In this document: positions 1-7,844 of the stretch, piece after piece | Position numbering within the stretch: the stretch's first letter is position 1 | How the letters are laid out: each line of letters starts with the position of its first letter | Source of the DNA: Streptomyces lateritius | GTDB taxonomy: Bacteria; Actinomycetota; Actinomycetes; Streptomycetales; Streptomycetaceae | Length of the DNA stretch: 64,000 nucleotides | Assembly: GCF_014649715.1 (NCBI RefSeq) | Contig: NZ_BMTO01000019.1 | Coordinates: forward strand, 79,336-143,335 | Direction of reading: 5' to 3' | Program-made: the position numbers and the translations under genes | Notes under the pieces: generated by a model | What the model was told of the DNA's origin: nothing | Databases searched by the model: none | What the model saw: only the letters and a program-made list of their open reading frames with translations

Positions 1-283
1 GGTCGTCGACTGCGTCAAGCCCGCGCAGAAGAAGCGCAAGGGCAAAGCCGCCCGTAAGGCGGACACCACCGCCACCCTGCGGATCACCTCACGGGAGACC
101 TTCACCGAGACCTTCAAGATCACCCTGGAGTTCGAGGGCTCCGCGGGCTCCGAGGTCGACTCGGCGGAGAAGCTGGTCACCGTAGAGCCGGGGGAGACGA
201 AGACCTTCGAGGTCGCGATGAAGACCCCGAAGGCCGTCGGCAAGGTGAAGAACTGCTCGGTCGACGACGTGCGCGTGCGGTAG
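1..283 (+). CDS. C-terminal fragment of an unrecognised protein
   Basis: An open frame enters from the left edge (first full codon at base 2) and stops at TAG 281-283, leaving about 93 residues. A Lys/Arg-rich stretch (KPAQKKRKGKAARK) is followed by a Thr/Glu-rich segment of alternating hydrophobic and polar residues that looks like beta-strands. There is one Cys near the edge (VVDCVKP) and one near the end (KNCSVDD), possibly a disulfide pair. This suits the extracellular beta-sandwich tail of an exported protein, but the N-terminus is outside the window and I do not recognise the family. It converges on the lipoprotein gene 18 bp away with no visible terminator. Confidence 0.6.
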   Translation, partial: VVDCVKPAQKKRKGKAARKADTTATLRITSRETFTETFKITLEFEGSAGSEVDSAEKLVTVEPGETKTFEVAMKTPKAVGKVKNCSVDDVRVR

Positions 284-301
284 CGCGCACGCGGGAGGTC
301 G

Positions 302-1474
302 TCAGTTCCAGCGGACCAGGGACTCGCGGTGCTCGTCGGAGCCGTCGATCGGCGGGTCGACGTCGGTGATCTTCACCGGCTCGGCCCCGGAGAAGTCCCC
401 CCGGAACAGACCCCACCGGTCGTTCTCGCCCTTGGAGAGGAACGCGAAGCTCTTGCCGTCGGGGGAGAGGACCGGGGGCAGGTTGGTCCGGTCGTTCTCC
501 GGGATCAGGTCCTCGGTCTTCACGACCTTCGCGTAGTCGGCGGTGAAGGTGATCTGCTTGAACTCGCAGACCAGGGTGGTGGCGTCCCGCCAGAAGGACG
601 GCCGGCAGTTCAGGCTGGTGCCGTCGAGGCCCTTGGTCTCGATGTCGGTGAGGAAGGAACCCGCCCCGACGTCGCCGTCGCGGTCGACACGGTTGAGGTG
701 GACGCCCGCGCCCATGCTGTAGCCGGCCACGATGCCGCCGCGGGGGACGGCCGGGCCGTGGATGCCGTCGGTCGCGAGGATGGTGGTGGCCGTGGGACCG
801 TCCGTCCCGAGGAGGTCCGGGAGCTTCTCGAAGGGGACGGTCTCCTCGGTCTTCGGGCCGCCCTTCGGGTCGCGCGAGGCCACCGGGTCGTCGGACTCGA
901 AGTCGTGGTGCTGCATGTCGTACCAGAGGCGGCCCGTCACCGGGTGGAAGGCGGCTCCGTTGTTCTTCGGGCGCTTGGCGAAGGAGTCCGGGTCCGGCGG
1001 TGCGAGCTCCTTGCCGGTGGCCAGGTCGAAGGCGGCGGCCCGGTCCGTCGAGGCGCTCACGATGCCGGCCACCAGGGTGAGGTCCTTGTTGAAGGCGGTC
1101 CCGACCCCGTGGCCGGGCCCGTCCTCCTCGCACCCGGCCGTGGGCTCCACGTCGGCGGGCAGGACGGTGCTGCGCTCGCCGACGAAGGCGCCGTCCTTCG
1201 CGGAGAAGGAGCGCAGGGTGAGCCCGTAGACCTCCCCGCCGTCCCCGCTCGGGATGGTGTGGCAGAAGGACACCGTGAGGGTGTCGGGCTGGGCCAGCGA
1301 CGCCGTCCTGGGGTCGCCGCCGCCCGCTGGGCCGGCCTCGCCGCCGCCGTTCTTCCCGCCGCCCGAGGCACCGCCGGAACCGGCCGCGTCCGCCGGGTCG
1401 GTGCCGCCTCCGCAGCCCGCCAGCAGCAGCGCGGCCCCCGCCGCGAGTCCGGCCCTGACGATGCGTCGTCCCAT
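302..1474 (-). CDS. secreted lipoprotein with TolB/WD40-like beta-propeller repeats
   Basis: A 390-residue protein with a lipoprotein signal peptide: MGRRIVRAGLAAGAALL, then lipobox LAGC with the lipidated Cys at 21. A Gly/Ala-rich linker (about 22-50) precedes the folded domain. The rest has repeated strand motifs such as LSPDGKSFAFLSKGENDRWGLFRGD near the C-terminus, typical of TolB-like or PD40 propeller blades. It should sit on the outer face of the membrane. ATG 1474 is chosen because GGGAGA lies 5 nt upstream; GTG at 1477 would add one residue. No catalytic motif is seen, so a binding role is only inferred. It precedes the enoyl-CoA hydratase operon on the same strand but runs away from it and is probably separate. 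Confidence 0.75.
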   Translation of the reverse strand: MGRRIVRAGLAAGAALLLAGCGGGTDPADAAGSGGASGGGKNGGGEAGPAGGGDPRTASLAQPDTLTVSFCHTIPSGDGGEVYGLTLRSFSAKDGAFVGERSTVLPADVEPTAGCEEDGPGHGVGTAFNKDLTLVAGIVSASTDRAAAFDLATGKELAPPDPDSFAKRPKNNGAAFHPVTGRLWYDMQHHDFESDDPVASRDPKGGPKTEETVPFEKLPDLLGTDGPTATTILATDGIHGPAVPRGGIVAGYSMGAGVHLNRVDRDGDVGAGSFLTDIETKGLDGTSLNCRPSFWRDATTLVCEFKQITFTADYAKVVKTEDLIPENDRTNLPPVLSPDGKSFAFLSKGENDRWGLFRGDFSGAEPVKITDVDPPIDGSDEHRESLVRWN

Positions 1475-1633
1475 CACGATCTCCCCGCGCGCAGGTCACA
1501 ACGGCCGAGCGCGCGGCCCGGACCAGATGGTGAACTCGGGGCGGTCTCACCGAAGTTGACGGTGTCTCTTCAATGTGAAGATCCATTAAAACAGACCGCG
1601 GGCGTCTCCCCGCCGGTACGTCATGCGGTCACC

Positions 1634-2419
1634 TCACCGCAGGCGGAAGCCGCGGGCTCCGTTCTCCCTTCGAGTGAAGAGTTCCGCCTGTCGCTCGGCC
1701 GGCAGGTTCCCGAGTGCGACGAGGTGCGGCGCGTGGGCGAGGGCCTGGGCGCGGGCGGCCTCCTTGACCGACCAGAGCGCCCGGACGGTGCCCTGCACCG
1801 CCTCCGTCGGGTACGCGGCGATGACGGACGCGGCCCGGCGCGCGGCGTCCAGCGCCCCGCCGGTCTCCGTCACCTCGGACACGAGCCCCGTCTCGTACGC
1901 CCGCCGGGCCGAGATCCGTTCGGCCGTCCCCATCAGAGCCATGCGCGCGACCTCCCCGAACGGCATCCGCTGCGCCATGTGGACGGTCTCGAAGGCGCTG
2001 ACCATGCCGTAGGCGGTGTGCGGGTCGAAGAAGGTGGCGCCCTCGCCCGCGACGAGGAACTCCGCCTCCCCGAGCAGGTAGAACGCCCCGCCGCAGGCCA
2101 TGCCCTCCACGGCGGCGACGACCGGTTTCCACAGGTCGTTCGCCTTGGGGCCGATGGAGATCAGCGGATCGTCGATCGTGTACGGGGAGGAGGGCTGGGG
2201 GACCTCGCCGGCGGCGGTGCGGTCGATGCCGGTGCAGAAGGCCGCGGTCCCCGCGCCGGTGACGACGACGGCCCGCACCTCGTCCTCGTAGCGCAACCCC
2301 CGCCATAGGGCGCCCAGCCGCTCGGCCATCTCCGGGGTGATCGCGTTGTGTTTCGCGGCCCGGTCGAGGGTGACGACCGCGACGCCGGACTCCTTGTCGG
2401 TCTCCACGCGGACGCTCAT
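1634..2419 (-). CDS. enoyl-CoA hydratase/isomerase family protein
   Basis: A 261-residue crotonase-fold protein. The two oxyanion-hole segments are visible: FCTGID at 61-66 and VEGMACGGAF at 104-113. It would act on CoA thioesters in beta-oxidation-like catabolism. The first catalytic Glu of classical hydratases (PE of FGxPE) appears to be His134 (FFDPH), so the reaction may be isomerisation, hydrolysis or decarboxylation rather than hydration. The start ATG 2417-2419 overlaps the stop of the DUF35 gene by 4 bp, so translation is coupled. It is the third gene of the operon whose promoter carries the tandem CTGACGnnnCGTCAG boxes near 4011-4052. Confidence 0.85.
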   Translation of the reverse strand: MSVRVETDKESGVAVVTLDRAAKHNAITPEMAERLGALWRGLRYEDEVRAVVVTGAGTAAFCTGIDRTAAGEVPQPSSPYTIDDPLISIGPKANDLWKPVVAAVEGMACGGAFYLLGEAEFLVAGEGATFFDPHTAYGMVSAFETVHMAQRMPFGEVARMALMGTAERISARRAYETGLVSEVTETGGALDAARRAASVIAAYPTEAVQGTVRALWSVKEAARAQALAHAPHLVALGNLPAERQAELFTRRENGARGFRLR

Positions 2420-2841
2420 CCGCGCTCCAGCAGCCAGCGAGGCACGATGACGCCGGCGATCTCGGTGAACGCGACCCTCACCCCGGCGCCGATCCGCAGC
2501 CGTGCCGGGTCGACCGAGTCGAGCGGCGCGTCCGGGGCGGCGACCACGTTGCCGACGAGACGGATGCGGGGAGCGTCGGCGAGTTCGACGAGGACGGCGT
2601 TGTACGGCGCCTGGGCGGCGTAGTCGGGCAGGAGCGGCGGATGGGGCACGACGTACGACCAGATCCGGCCGCGGCCGGACATCCGCCGCCACTCGCTGTC
2701 GAAGGACCGGCAGTGCGGGCAGCAGGGGCGGGGCGGGAAGCGCGGCTCCCCGCAGGCGGCGCAGGCCTGGACGCGGAGTTCGCCCCGGGCGGCGTACTCC
2801 CAGAAGGGCGCGCCGTCCTCGTCGACCACGGGTGTCAGCAT
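2416..2841 (-). CDS. DUF35-type Zn-ribbon/OB-fold protein, thiolase partner
   Basis: A 141-residue protein with an N-terminal zinc ribbon (C27, C30, C41, C44; CxxC...CxxC), followed by an OB-fold with YNAVLVELADAPRIRLVGNVV. DUF35 proteins are usually encoded beside SCP2-type thiolases or lipid-transfer proteins and form complexes with them in steroid and acyl-CoA catabolism. Here the gene starts right after the thiolase stop, with GAGGAG as ribosome binding site, and overlaps the enoyl-CoA hydratase start. The arrangement suggests a thiolase-DUF35 complex, possibly including the hydratase-like protein. The substrate cannot be read from sequence. Confidence 0.85.
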   Translation of the reverse strand: MLTPVVDEDGAPFWEYAARGELRVQACAACGEPRFPPRPCCPHCRSFDSEWRRMSGRGRIWSYVVPHPPLLPDYAAQAPYNAVLVELADAPRIRLVGNVVAAPDAPLDSVDPARLRIGAGVRVAFTEIAGVIVPRWLLERG

Positions 2842-2842
2842 C

Positions 2843-3991
2843 TCAACTCCTCAGCAGGATCGCCGATGTGGGGACGCCCTCACCGGCCGTGACCAGGCAG
2901 GTGGCGGCGTCGGGCACCTGGGCGGTGGAGGTGCCGCGGAGTTGCTTCACACCCTCGTTGATGAGGTTGAAGCCGTGGACGTAGGCCTCGGAGAGTCCGC
3001 CGCCAGCGGTGTTGAGGGGCAGCCGTCCGCCGATCTCCAGGGCGCCGCCCTCGGTGAACGCGGCCCCCTCTCCCCGTCCGCAGAAGCCGTAACCCTCCAG
3101 GGAGAGCGGGATGAGCGGGGTGAACGCGTCGTAGATCTGGGCGACGTCGATGTCCTGCGGCCCGAAGTCGGCCTGCTTCCACAGCTGTCGGGCGGCGGTC
3201 CACGCGGGGCCGCTGAGCGGGTCCTCGTTCCAGTAGTTGACCATGCCGTGATGCTGGGAGGGCAGTCCCTGCGCGGTGGAGTGGACGTACACCGGCTTCT
3301 GCCGGCAGTCGCGCGCGCGCTCGGCGCCCACGACGACGCAGGCGAGCGCTCCGTCCGTCTCCAGGCAGTTGTCGAAGAGGCAGAGGGGTTCGCTGATCCA
3401 GCGGGCGGTCATGTACATCTCGCGGGTCAGCGGCCGCTCGTACATCATCGCCGCCGGGTTCTGGTTGGCGCGGTTGCGGCAGGCGAGGGCGACGTTGAAG
3501 AGGTGGTCGCGGGTGGCGCCGTACTCGTGCATGTAGCGGCGGGCGAGCATGCCGATCTCGTCGGCGGGGCGCAGGAGGCCGAAGGGGCGGGTCCACTGCC
3601 CGGGGGTCGGGAGCTGCGCCCGGGTGTTCTTCCAGGGGCGCGGCCCGGAGCCCCGCTTCCGTGACCTCCACGCCACTCCGACGCTCGCCTGCCCGGTGGT
3701 GACGGCGGCGGCGAGATGGCCGACGGTCGCGCACGAGCCGCCACCGCCGAAGCCGACCTTGCTGAAGAAGGTGACGTCGCCGGCGCCGATGGCCTTGGCT
3801 ATCTCGACCTCGTCGGTCTCCTCCATCGTGTACGAGGCGAAGGCGTCCACCTCCTCGGGCGCGATGCCGGCGTCGTCGAGAGCGGCGAGGATCGCCCGGC
3901 AGGCGAGGGTCTTCTCGGACTCGGGGAGCTGTTTGGCGAACGACGTCTGCCCGATGCCGACGATGGCCGTGGCGTCCTTGAGCACTGGCAA
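2843..3991 (-). CDS. thiolase-fold lipid-transfer protein (SCP2-thiolase type)
   Basis: A 382-residue thiolase-superfamily protein starting MPVLKDATAIVGIGQT, the usual opening of nonspecific lipid-transfer/SCP2 thiolases. GGGGSCATVGHL around residue 90 holds the probable nucleophile Cys; NTAGGGLSEAYVHGFN near the C-terminus is the conserved His-bearing active-site loop. Members do thiolytic cleavage or retro-aldol release of CoA esters, often with a DUF35 partner, which is the next gene. GGGGAGG lies just upstream of ATG. The minus-strand promoter can be read as CTGACT (4052-4047), a 17-nt gap and TAGCCT (4029-4024); the two operator-like palindromes overlap both boxes, so it is probably repressed by a TetR-type protein. 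Confidence 0.87.
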   Translation of the reverse strand: MPVLKDATAIVGIGQTSFAKQLPESEKTLACRAILAALDDAGIAPEEVDAFASYTMEETDEVEIAKAIGAGDVTFFSKVGFGGGGSCATVGHLAAAVTTGQASVGVAWRSRKRGSGPRPWKNTRAQLPTPGQWTRPFGLLRPADEIGMLARRYMHEYGATRDHLFNVALACRNRANQNPAAMMYERPLTREMYMTARWISEPLCLFDNCLETDGALACVVVGAERARDCRQKPVYVHSTAQGLPSQHHGMVNYWNEDPLSGPAWTAARQLWKQADFGPQDIDVAQIYDAFTPLIPLSLEGYGFCGRGEGAAFTEGGALEIGGRLPLNTAGGGLSEAYVHGFNLINEGVKQLRGTSTAQVPDAATCLVTAGEGVPTSAILLRS

Positions 3992-4010
3992 CCTCCCCGT
4001 TCGCGAGCTG

Positions 4011-4025
4011 CTGACAGCGCGTCAG
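4011..4025. promoter_or_regulatory. operator-like palindrome CTGACAGCGCGTCAG
   Basis: One base off the consensus CTGACGnnnCGTCAG shared by six sites in this window. It lies downstream of, and partly over, the inferred -10 box of the thiolase operon and 27 bp (centre to centre) from a second copy. Such tandem boxes are typical of TetR-family repression. Confidence 0.65.
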
Positions 4026-4037
4026 GCTACAGCTAAT

Positions 4038-4052
4038 CTGACGAACAGTCAG
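4038..4052. promoter_or_regulatory. operator-like palindrome CTGACGAACAGTCAG
   Basis: The second copy in the 79-bp divergent intergenic region between the thiolase operon and the acyl-CoA ligase gene. The minus-strand -35-like hexamer CTGACT is part of the palindrome, so a bound repressor would block RNA polymerase. Confidence 0.7.
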
Positions 4053-4070
4053 CTAAGGGGAGTGGTGGAG

Positions 4071-5621
4071 ATGACGCGCGGCGACCTGGAGTGGGGCTCG
4101 GTCCCGGGGCTGGTGCGGGCGGCGGCCGAGCGGTACGGGAGCGCGGAGGCGGTCGTCGAGGGCCGTAGCCGCATCTCGTACGAGGAGCTGGGCGAGCGCG
4201 TCGAACGCGCGGCGGCGGCGTGCATGGCCTCCGGGGTCCGGGCCGGCGACCGGGTCGCGATCTGGGCGCCGAACACCGTGGACTGGATCGTCTCGGCGCT
4301 CGGAGCGGTGACGGCCGGGGCGGTGCTCGTCCCCCTGAACACCCGCTTCAAGGGCACGGAGGCCGCCCACGTCCTGCAGCGCTGCCGGGCGAAGCTGCTC
4401 TTCGTGACGGGTACGTTCCTGGGCACCTCGTACGTCGCCTCCCTGCGCCGGGCGGGAGCCGAACTCCCGGCACTGGAACGGGTGGTGGTGCTCGGCGACG
4501 CCGCGCCGGAGGACTGGACGACCTGGAAGTCCTTCCTGGCGGAGGGGGACGAGGTGACGTCGGCGGAGGTACGGCGGCGGGCCGACGCGATCGCCCCGGA
4601 GTCCCCCTCGGACATCATCTACACCTCGGGAACGACCGGCCGGCCCAAGGGGGCGGTGATCACCCACGCCCAGACCCTGCGCTGCTACGAGGTGTGGAGC
4701 GACCTCGCCGGCCTGCGGGAAGGCGACCGCTACCTCATCGTGAACCCGTTCTTCCACACCTTCGGCTACAAGGCCGGGATCATCGCCTGCCTGATGCGGG
4801 GCGCGGTGATGATCCCGCAGCCCGTCTTCAACGTGGACACCGTCCTCGCGAACATCGCCGCCGAACGCGTCTCGGTCCTCCCCGGCCCGCCGACCCTCCA
4901 CCAGTCGCTCCTCGACCACCCCTCCCGCTCCTCGTACGACCTCTCGGCGCTTCGCCTCGTGGTGACCGGGGCGGCGGTCGTCCCGCTCCGGCTGGTCGAG
5001 CGCCTGCGCGGCGAACTGGGCGTCGGCACGGTCCTCACGGCGTACGGCCTCTCCGAGGCGAGCGGCATCGTCACCATGTGCCGCCGCGGCGACCCGCCGG
5101 AGGTCGTCGCCACCACCTCGGGCCGCCCGATCCCCGACACGGAGGTCCGCCTCTCGGACGCGGGCGAGGTGTTGGTCCGGGGGCACCACGTGATGCGCGG
5201 CTACTTCGAGGACGAGCCGGCCACCGCCGAGGCGATCGACCCGGACGGCTGGCTCCACACGGGCGACGTGGGCGTCCTGGACGCGTGGGGCAACCTGCGG
5301 ATCACGGACCGGATCAAGGACATGTTCATCGTCGGCGGCTTCAACGCCTACCCCGCGGAGATCGAGCAACTCCTGGGCCTGCACCCCGGCATAGCCGACG
5401 TGGCGGTCATCGGCATCCCGGACGCGCGGCTGGGCGAGGTCGGCAAGGCCTTCGCGGTCCGGCGTGCGGGGGCGCGGGTGACGGGCGACGACCTGATCGC
5501 GTGGGCCCGCCGCGAGATGGCGAACTACAAGGTCCCGAGGGAGGTCGAGTTCGTGACGGAGCTGCCGCGGAACGCGAGCGGGAAGGTGATGAAGGGGGTG
5601 CTGCGGGGCGGGGTGGAGTGA
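4071..5621 (+). CDS. AMP-dependent acyl-CoA ligase (FadD-like)
   Basis: A 516-residue ANL-superfamily ligase that activates a carboxylic acid to its acyl-adenylate and then its CoA thioester. Core motifs in order: YTSGTTGRPKG (about 184-194, P-loop), YGLSEASG (about 324), GWLHTGDVG (about 394, adenosine-ribose binding), RIKDMFIVGGFNAYP (about 416-430, hinge) and PRNASGKVMK near the C-terminus with the catalytic Lys. It resembles FadD3/FadD13-type enzymes in size and motifs. ATG 4071 is chosen because AAGGGGAG lies 8 nt upstream. Divergent from the thiolase-DUF35-hydratase operon, it would supply CoA esters to it. Two palindromic operators sit in the shared promoter region. Confidence 0.9.
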   Translation: MTRGDLEWGSVPGLVRAAAERYGSAEAVVEGRSRISYEELGERVERAAAACMASGVRAGDRVAIWAPNTVDWIVSALGAVTAGAVLVPLNTRFKGTEAAHVLQRCRAKLLFVTGTFLGTSYVASLRRAGAELPALERVVVLGDAAPEDWTTWKSFLAEGDEVTSAEVRRRADAIAPESPSDIIYTSGTTGRPKGAVITHAQTLRCYEVWSDLAGLREGDRYLIVNPFFHTFGYKAGIIACLMRGAVMIPQPVFNVDTVLANIAAERVSVLPGPPTLHQSLLDHPSRSSYDLSALRLVVTGAAVVPLRLVERLRGELGVGTVLTAYGLSEASGIVTMCRRGDPPEVVATTSGRPIPDTEVRLSDAGEVLVRGHHVMRGYFEDEPATAEAIDPDGWLHTGDVGVLDAWGNLRITDRIKDMFIVGGFNAYPAEIEQLLGLHPGIADVAVIGIPDARLGEVGKAFAVRRAGARVTGDDLIAWARREMANYKVPREVEFVTELPRNASGKVMKGVLRGGVE

Positions 5622-5668
5622 GGGGTCCCCTGCCGGTGGGGCTTCGAAGGCCTCGGGGTGTCACCGAC

Positions 5669-7069
5669 TCACCCGTCCGGCCGGCGGAGGACCACCACAC
5701 CGTGGTCCTCGTGGATCCGGCGCCAGCCGAGAACCTCCGCCCGGTGCAGGACGGCTCCGACGGCACCGGCCGGGAAGAGGTCCCTCGTATCGGCCACGAT
5801 CCAGTCCACCGGCGCCACCCGGTCGGGACGATCGGGCCGGTCGAGCACCCCTCGGGCCACGAGACGCACGCGCGCGCGGTCGGTGAGGTGCGGCGCGAGG
5901 CTGTTGCTCGCCGCGACGCGGGCACCGTCGGGTACCAGCCGGAGCGCGGCCCGGGCAGCGCCCTGACGGGGACTGTCCTCCCAGAAGCCGGGCGTGGCCA
6001 GATCGCGCAGGGGCTGGCCCGGCAGGAGCACCAGTGCGACGAGGAGCGGGGCGAAGTGGGGTATGCGCGCTCCCCGGCGGAGCGCGTCGATCAGGGCGGC
6101 GAAGGCTACCGGGACGAGGACGGCGGAGTAGTGCAGCTCCGGTCCCCAATAGGCCGGGTTGGGGGAGGTGAGCCGCCAGGCCAGGGTGGGCAGCAGAAGC
6201 CAGGCGAGCGGGCTGCGCAGCACAAGGCCGAGCGTGACGGCCAGGAGGGCGGCGAGGGTGAGCGATTTCACGGGCCAGCCCTCGAGCACCCCGTGCGCGT
6301 ACGGCTGGTTCAGATAGCCGTACCGGCCGTCCGGTGCCCACGCGGGCAGCACGACGCACACGACGAGCACCGTGGAGGCGGCGCCGAACGCGCAGAGCGC
6401 GGCACCGCCGCGGCGATGGTGGCGCATCAAGAGCAGTCCGAACACGGCCGTGGTGACGCCCAGATCCTCCTTGACGAGAGGCAGGCAGGCGGCCCAGCAG
6501 GCGGCGGCGCGCCACCGGCCGTCGAGGTGGGCTCGGCAGGCCAGGGCCAGCAGCGGAACGGCGAAGGCGACTTCATGGAAGTCGAAGCCGGCCAGCTGCT
6601 GCAGTCCCCAGCACAGGCCGAAAGCCAGCCCGACGGACACGGCGGCGCCGGGATGGGGGAGATGACGCTGGGCCGCACGGGAGATCACGTACACGGACAC
6701 GGCCACGAGCCCGGACTGGCCGAGGAGCAGCACCTCGACGTGGGGGAAGAGCCGGTACAGCGGCCCCAGAAGAGCCAGGACCGGGTGGAAGTGATCGGCG
6801 AGCAGCGGATACGCGTCGCCGTCGAAGCCCGGCGGGGCCGTCGCCGTACGGATCTCCGACGCGGGCGTCCGCAGCTCGGCGTACGAGCGGACGGCCTGCG
6901 CGAAGATCCCGAGGTCGTAGCCGCTGGTGCCGAAGCGTCGATGCTCGCGGAGGGAGTAGACGGCGTACAGGACGAGAACGACGGCGGAGGTGAGAGCGGG
7001 CGCGGCGCGGGTGCGACGCGGGCCGACGGCCCGGGGGAGCACAGGGCGACGGGCGGACAGAAGTGCCAT
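5669..7069 (-). CDS. DUF2079 polytopic membrane protein
   Basis: A 466-residue integral membrane protein with about ten hydrophobic segments. The N-terminal region HRRFGTSGYDLGIFAQAVRSYAE followed by DHFHPVLALLGPLYRLFPH is characteristic of DUF2079, a family with a glycosyltransferase-C-like membrane fold. The last 90 residues (VPDGARVAASNSLAPHL...) form a soluble domain. Function is unproven; the fold suggests handling of a polyprenyl-linked sugar. It diverges from a two-component system, with an inverted repeat in the 94-bp gap, and may be a target of that system. Confidence 0.75.
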   Translation of the reverse strand: MALLSARRPVLPRAVGPRRTRAAPALTSAVVLVLYAVYSLREHRRFGTSGYDLGIFAQAVRSYAELRTPASEIRTATAPPGFDGDAYPLLADHFHPVLALLGPLYRLFPHVEVLLLGQSGLVAVSVYVISRAAQRHLPHPGAAVSVGLAFGLCWGLQQLAGFDFHEVAFAVPLLALACRAHLDGRWRAAACWAACLPLVKEDLGVTTAVFGLLLMRHHRRGGAALCAFGAASTVLVVCVVLPAWAPDGRYGYLNQPYAHGVLEGWPVKSLTLAALLAVTLGLVLRSPLAWLLLPTLAWRLTSPNPAYWGPELHYSAVLVPVAFAALIDALRRGARIPHFAPLLVALVLLPGQPLRDLATPGFWEDSPRQGAARAALRLVPDGARVAASNSLAPHLTDRARVRLVARGVLDRPDRPDRVAPVDWIVADTRDLFPAGAVGAVLHRAEVLGWRRIHEDHGVVVLRRPDG

Positions 7070-7103
7070 GGAGCGACCGTCGGTGATACCCGCTGAGGCG
7101 CAC

Positions 7104-7129
7104 CTGAAGAAGGCTGAGGATTTCTTCAG
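7104..7129. promoter_or_regulatory. inverted repeat CTGAAGAA-N10-TTCTTCAG
   Basis: A perfect 8-bp inverted repeat between the DUF2079 gene and the response regulator gene. Its place in a divergent promoter suggests the regulator binding site, for autoregulation and control of the membrane protein gene. Confidence 0.5.
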
Positions 7130-7163
7130 CCGGCCGTCTCCGGGGGAGGCGATACTGCGCCGT

Positions 7164-7844
7164 ATGCGGTTGTTGGTGATCGAGGACGAGGAGCGGCTGG
7201 CCGCTTCCCTGCGCCGGGGCCTGACGGCCGTCGGCTACACCGTCGACGTCGCGCACGACGGTGTGACGGGCCTGCACCTGGCACGGGAGCATCGTTACGG
7301 CGCGATCCTGCTCGACCTGATGCTGCCGGGGCTCAACGGCTACCAGGTCTGCTCCCGCCTTCGTGCCGAGCGGATCGAGGTACCGGTGATGATGCTGACG
7401 GCGAAGAACGGGGAGTACGACGAGGCCGAGGGCCTCGACACCGGAGCCGACGACTATCTGGCCAAGCCCTTCTCGTACGTGGTCCTGGAAGCACGCTTGC
7501 GGGCGCTGCTGCGCCGTGGCGGATCCCGCGTTCCCACCCTGCTGGAGTGCGGGGACCTCTGGCTCGACCCCGCCCGCCGGGCGTGCGGGAGAGGAGAGAG
7601 CGTCATCGCGTTGACGCCGAAGGAGTTCGCCGTGCTGCAGACGCTGATGCGGCGGATGGACGAGGTGGTGCCCAAGCTCGACATCCTCGACGAGGTGTGG
7701 TCGGCGGATTTCACGGGCGACCCGAACATCGTGCAGGTCTACATCAGTGCCGTGCGCAGAAAGGTCGATCTTCCCTTCGGGAGGAAGACCGTCGAGACGG
7801 TGCGGGGCGGCGGGTACCGGGTGTCGGGGTTCGCCGGTGCGTGA
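7164..7844 (+). CDS. OmpR-family response regulator
   Basis: A 226-residue regulator. The receiver domain (1-115) has the acidic pair E7/D8, phospho-acceptor Asp51 in LLDLMLPG, and the conserved Lys in YLAKPF (about 101). A winged-helix DNA-binding domain follows (about 130-224, ending VETVRGGGYRV). ATG 7164 gives the canonical MRLLVIEDEE start. The stop overlaps the kinase start by 8 bp (GTGCGTGA), so the two are co-translated. It probably binds the inverted repeat at 7104-7129. All receiver residues look functional. Confidence 0.92.
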   Translation: MRLLVIEDEERLAASLRRGLTAVGYTVDVAHDGVTGLHLAREHRYGAILLDLMLPGLNGYQVCSRLRAERIEVPVMMLTAKNGEYDEAEGLDTGADDYLAKPFSYVVLEARLRALLRRGGSRVPTLLECGDLWLDPARRACGRGESVIALTPKEFAVLQTLMRRMDEVVPKLDILDEVWSADFTGDPNIVQVYISAVRRKVDLPFGRKTVETVRGGGYRVSGFAGA

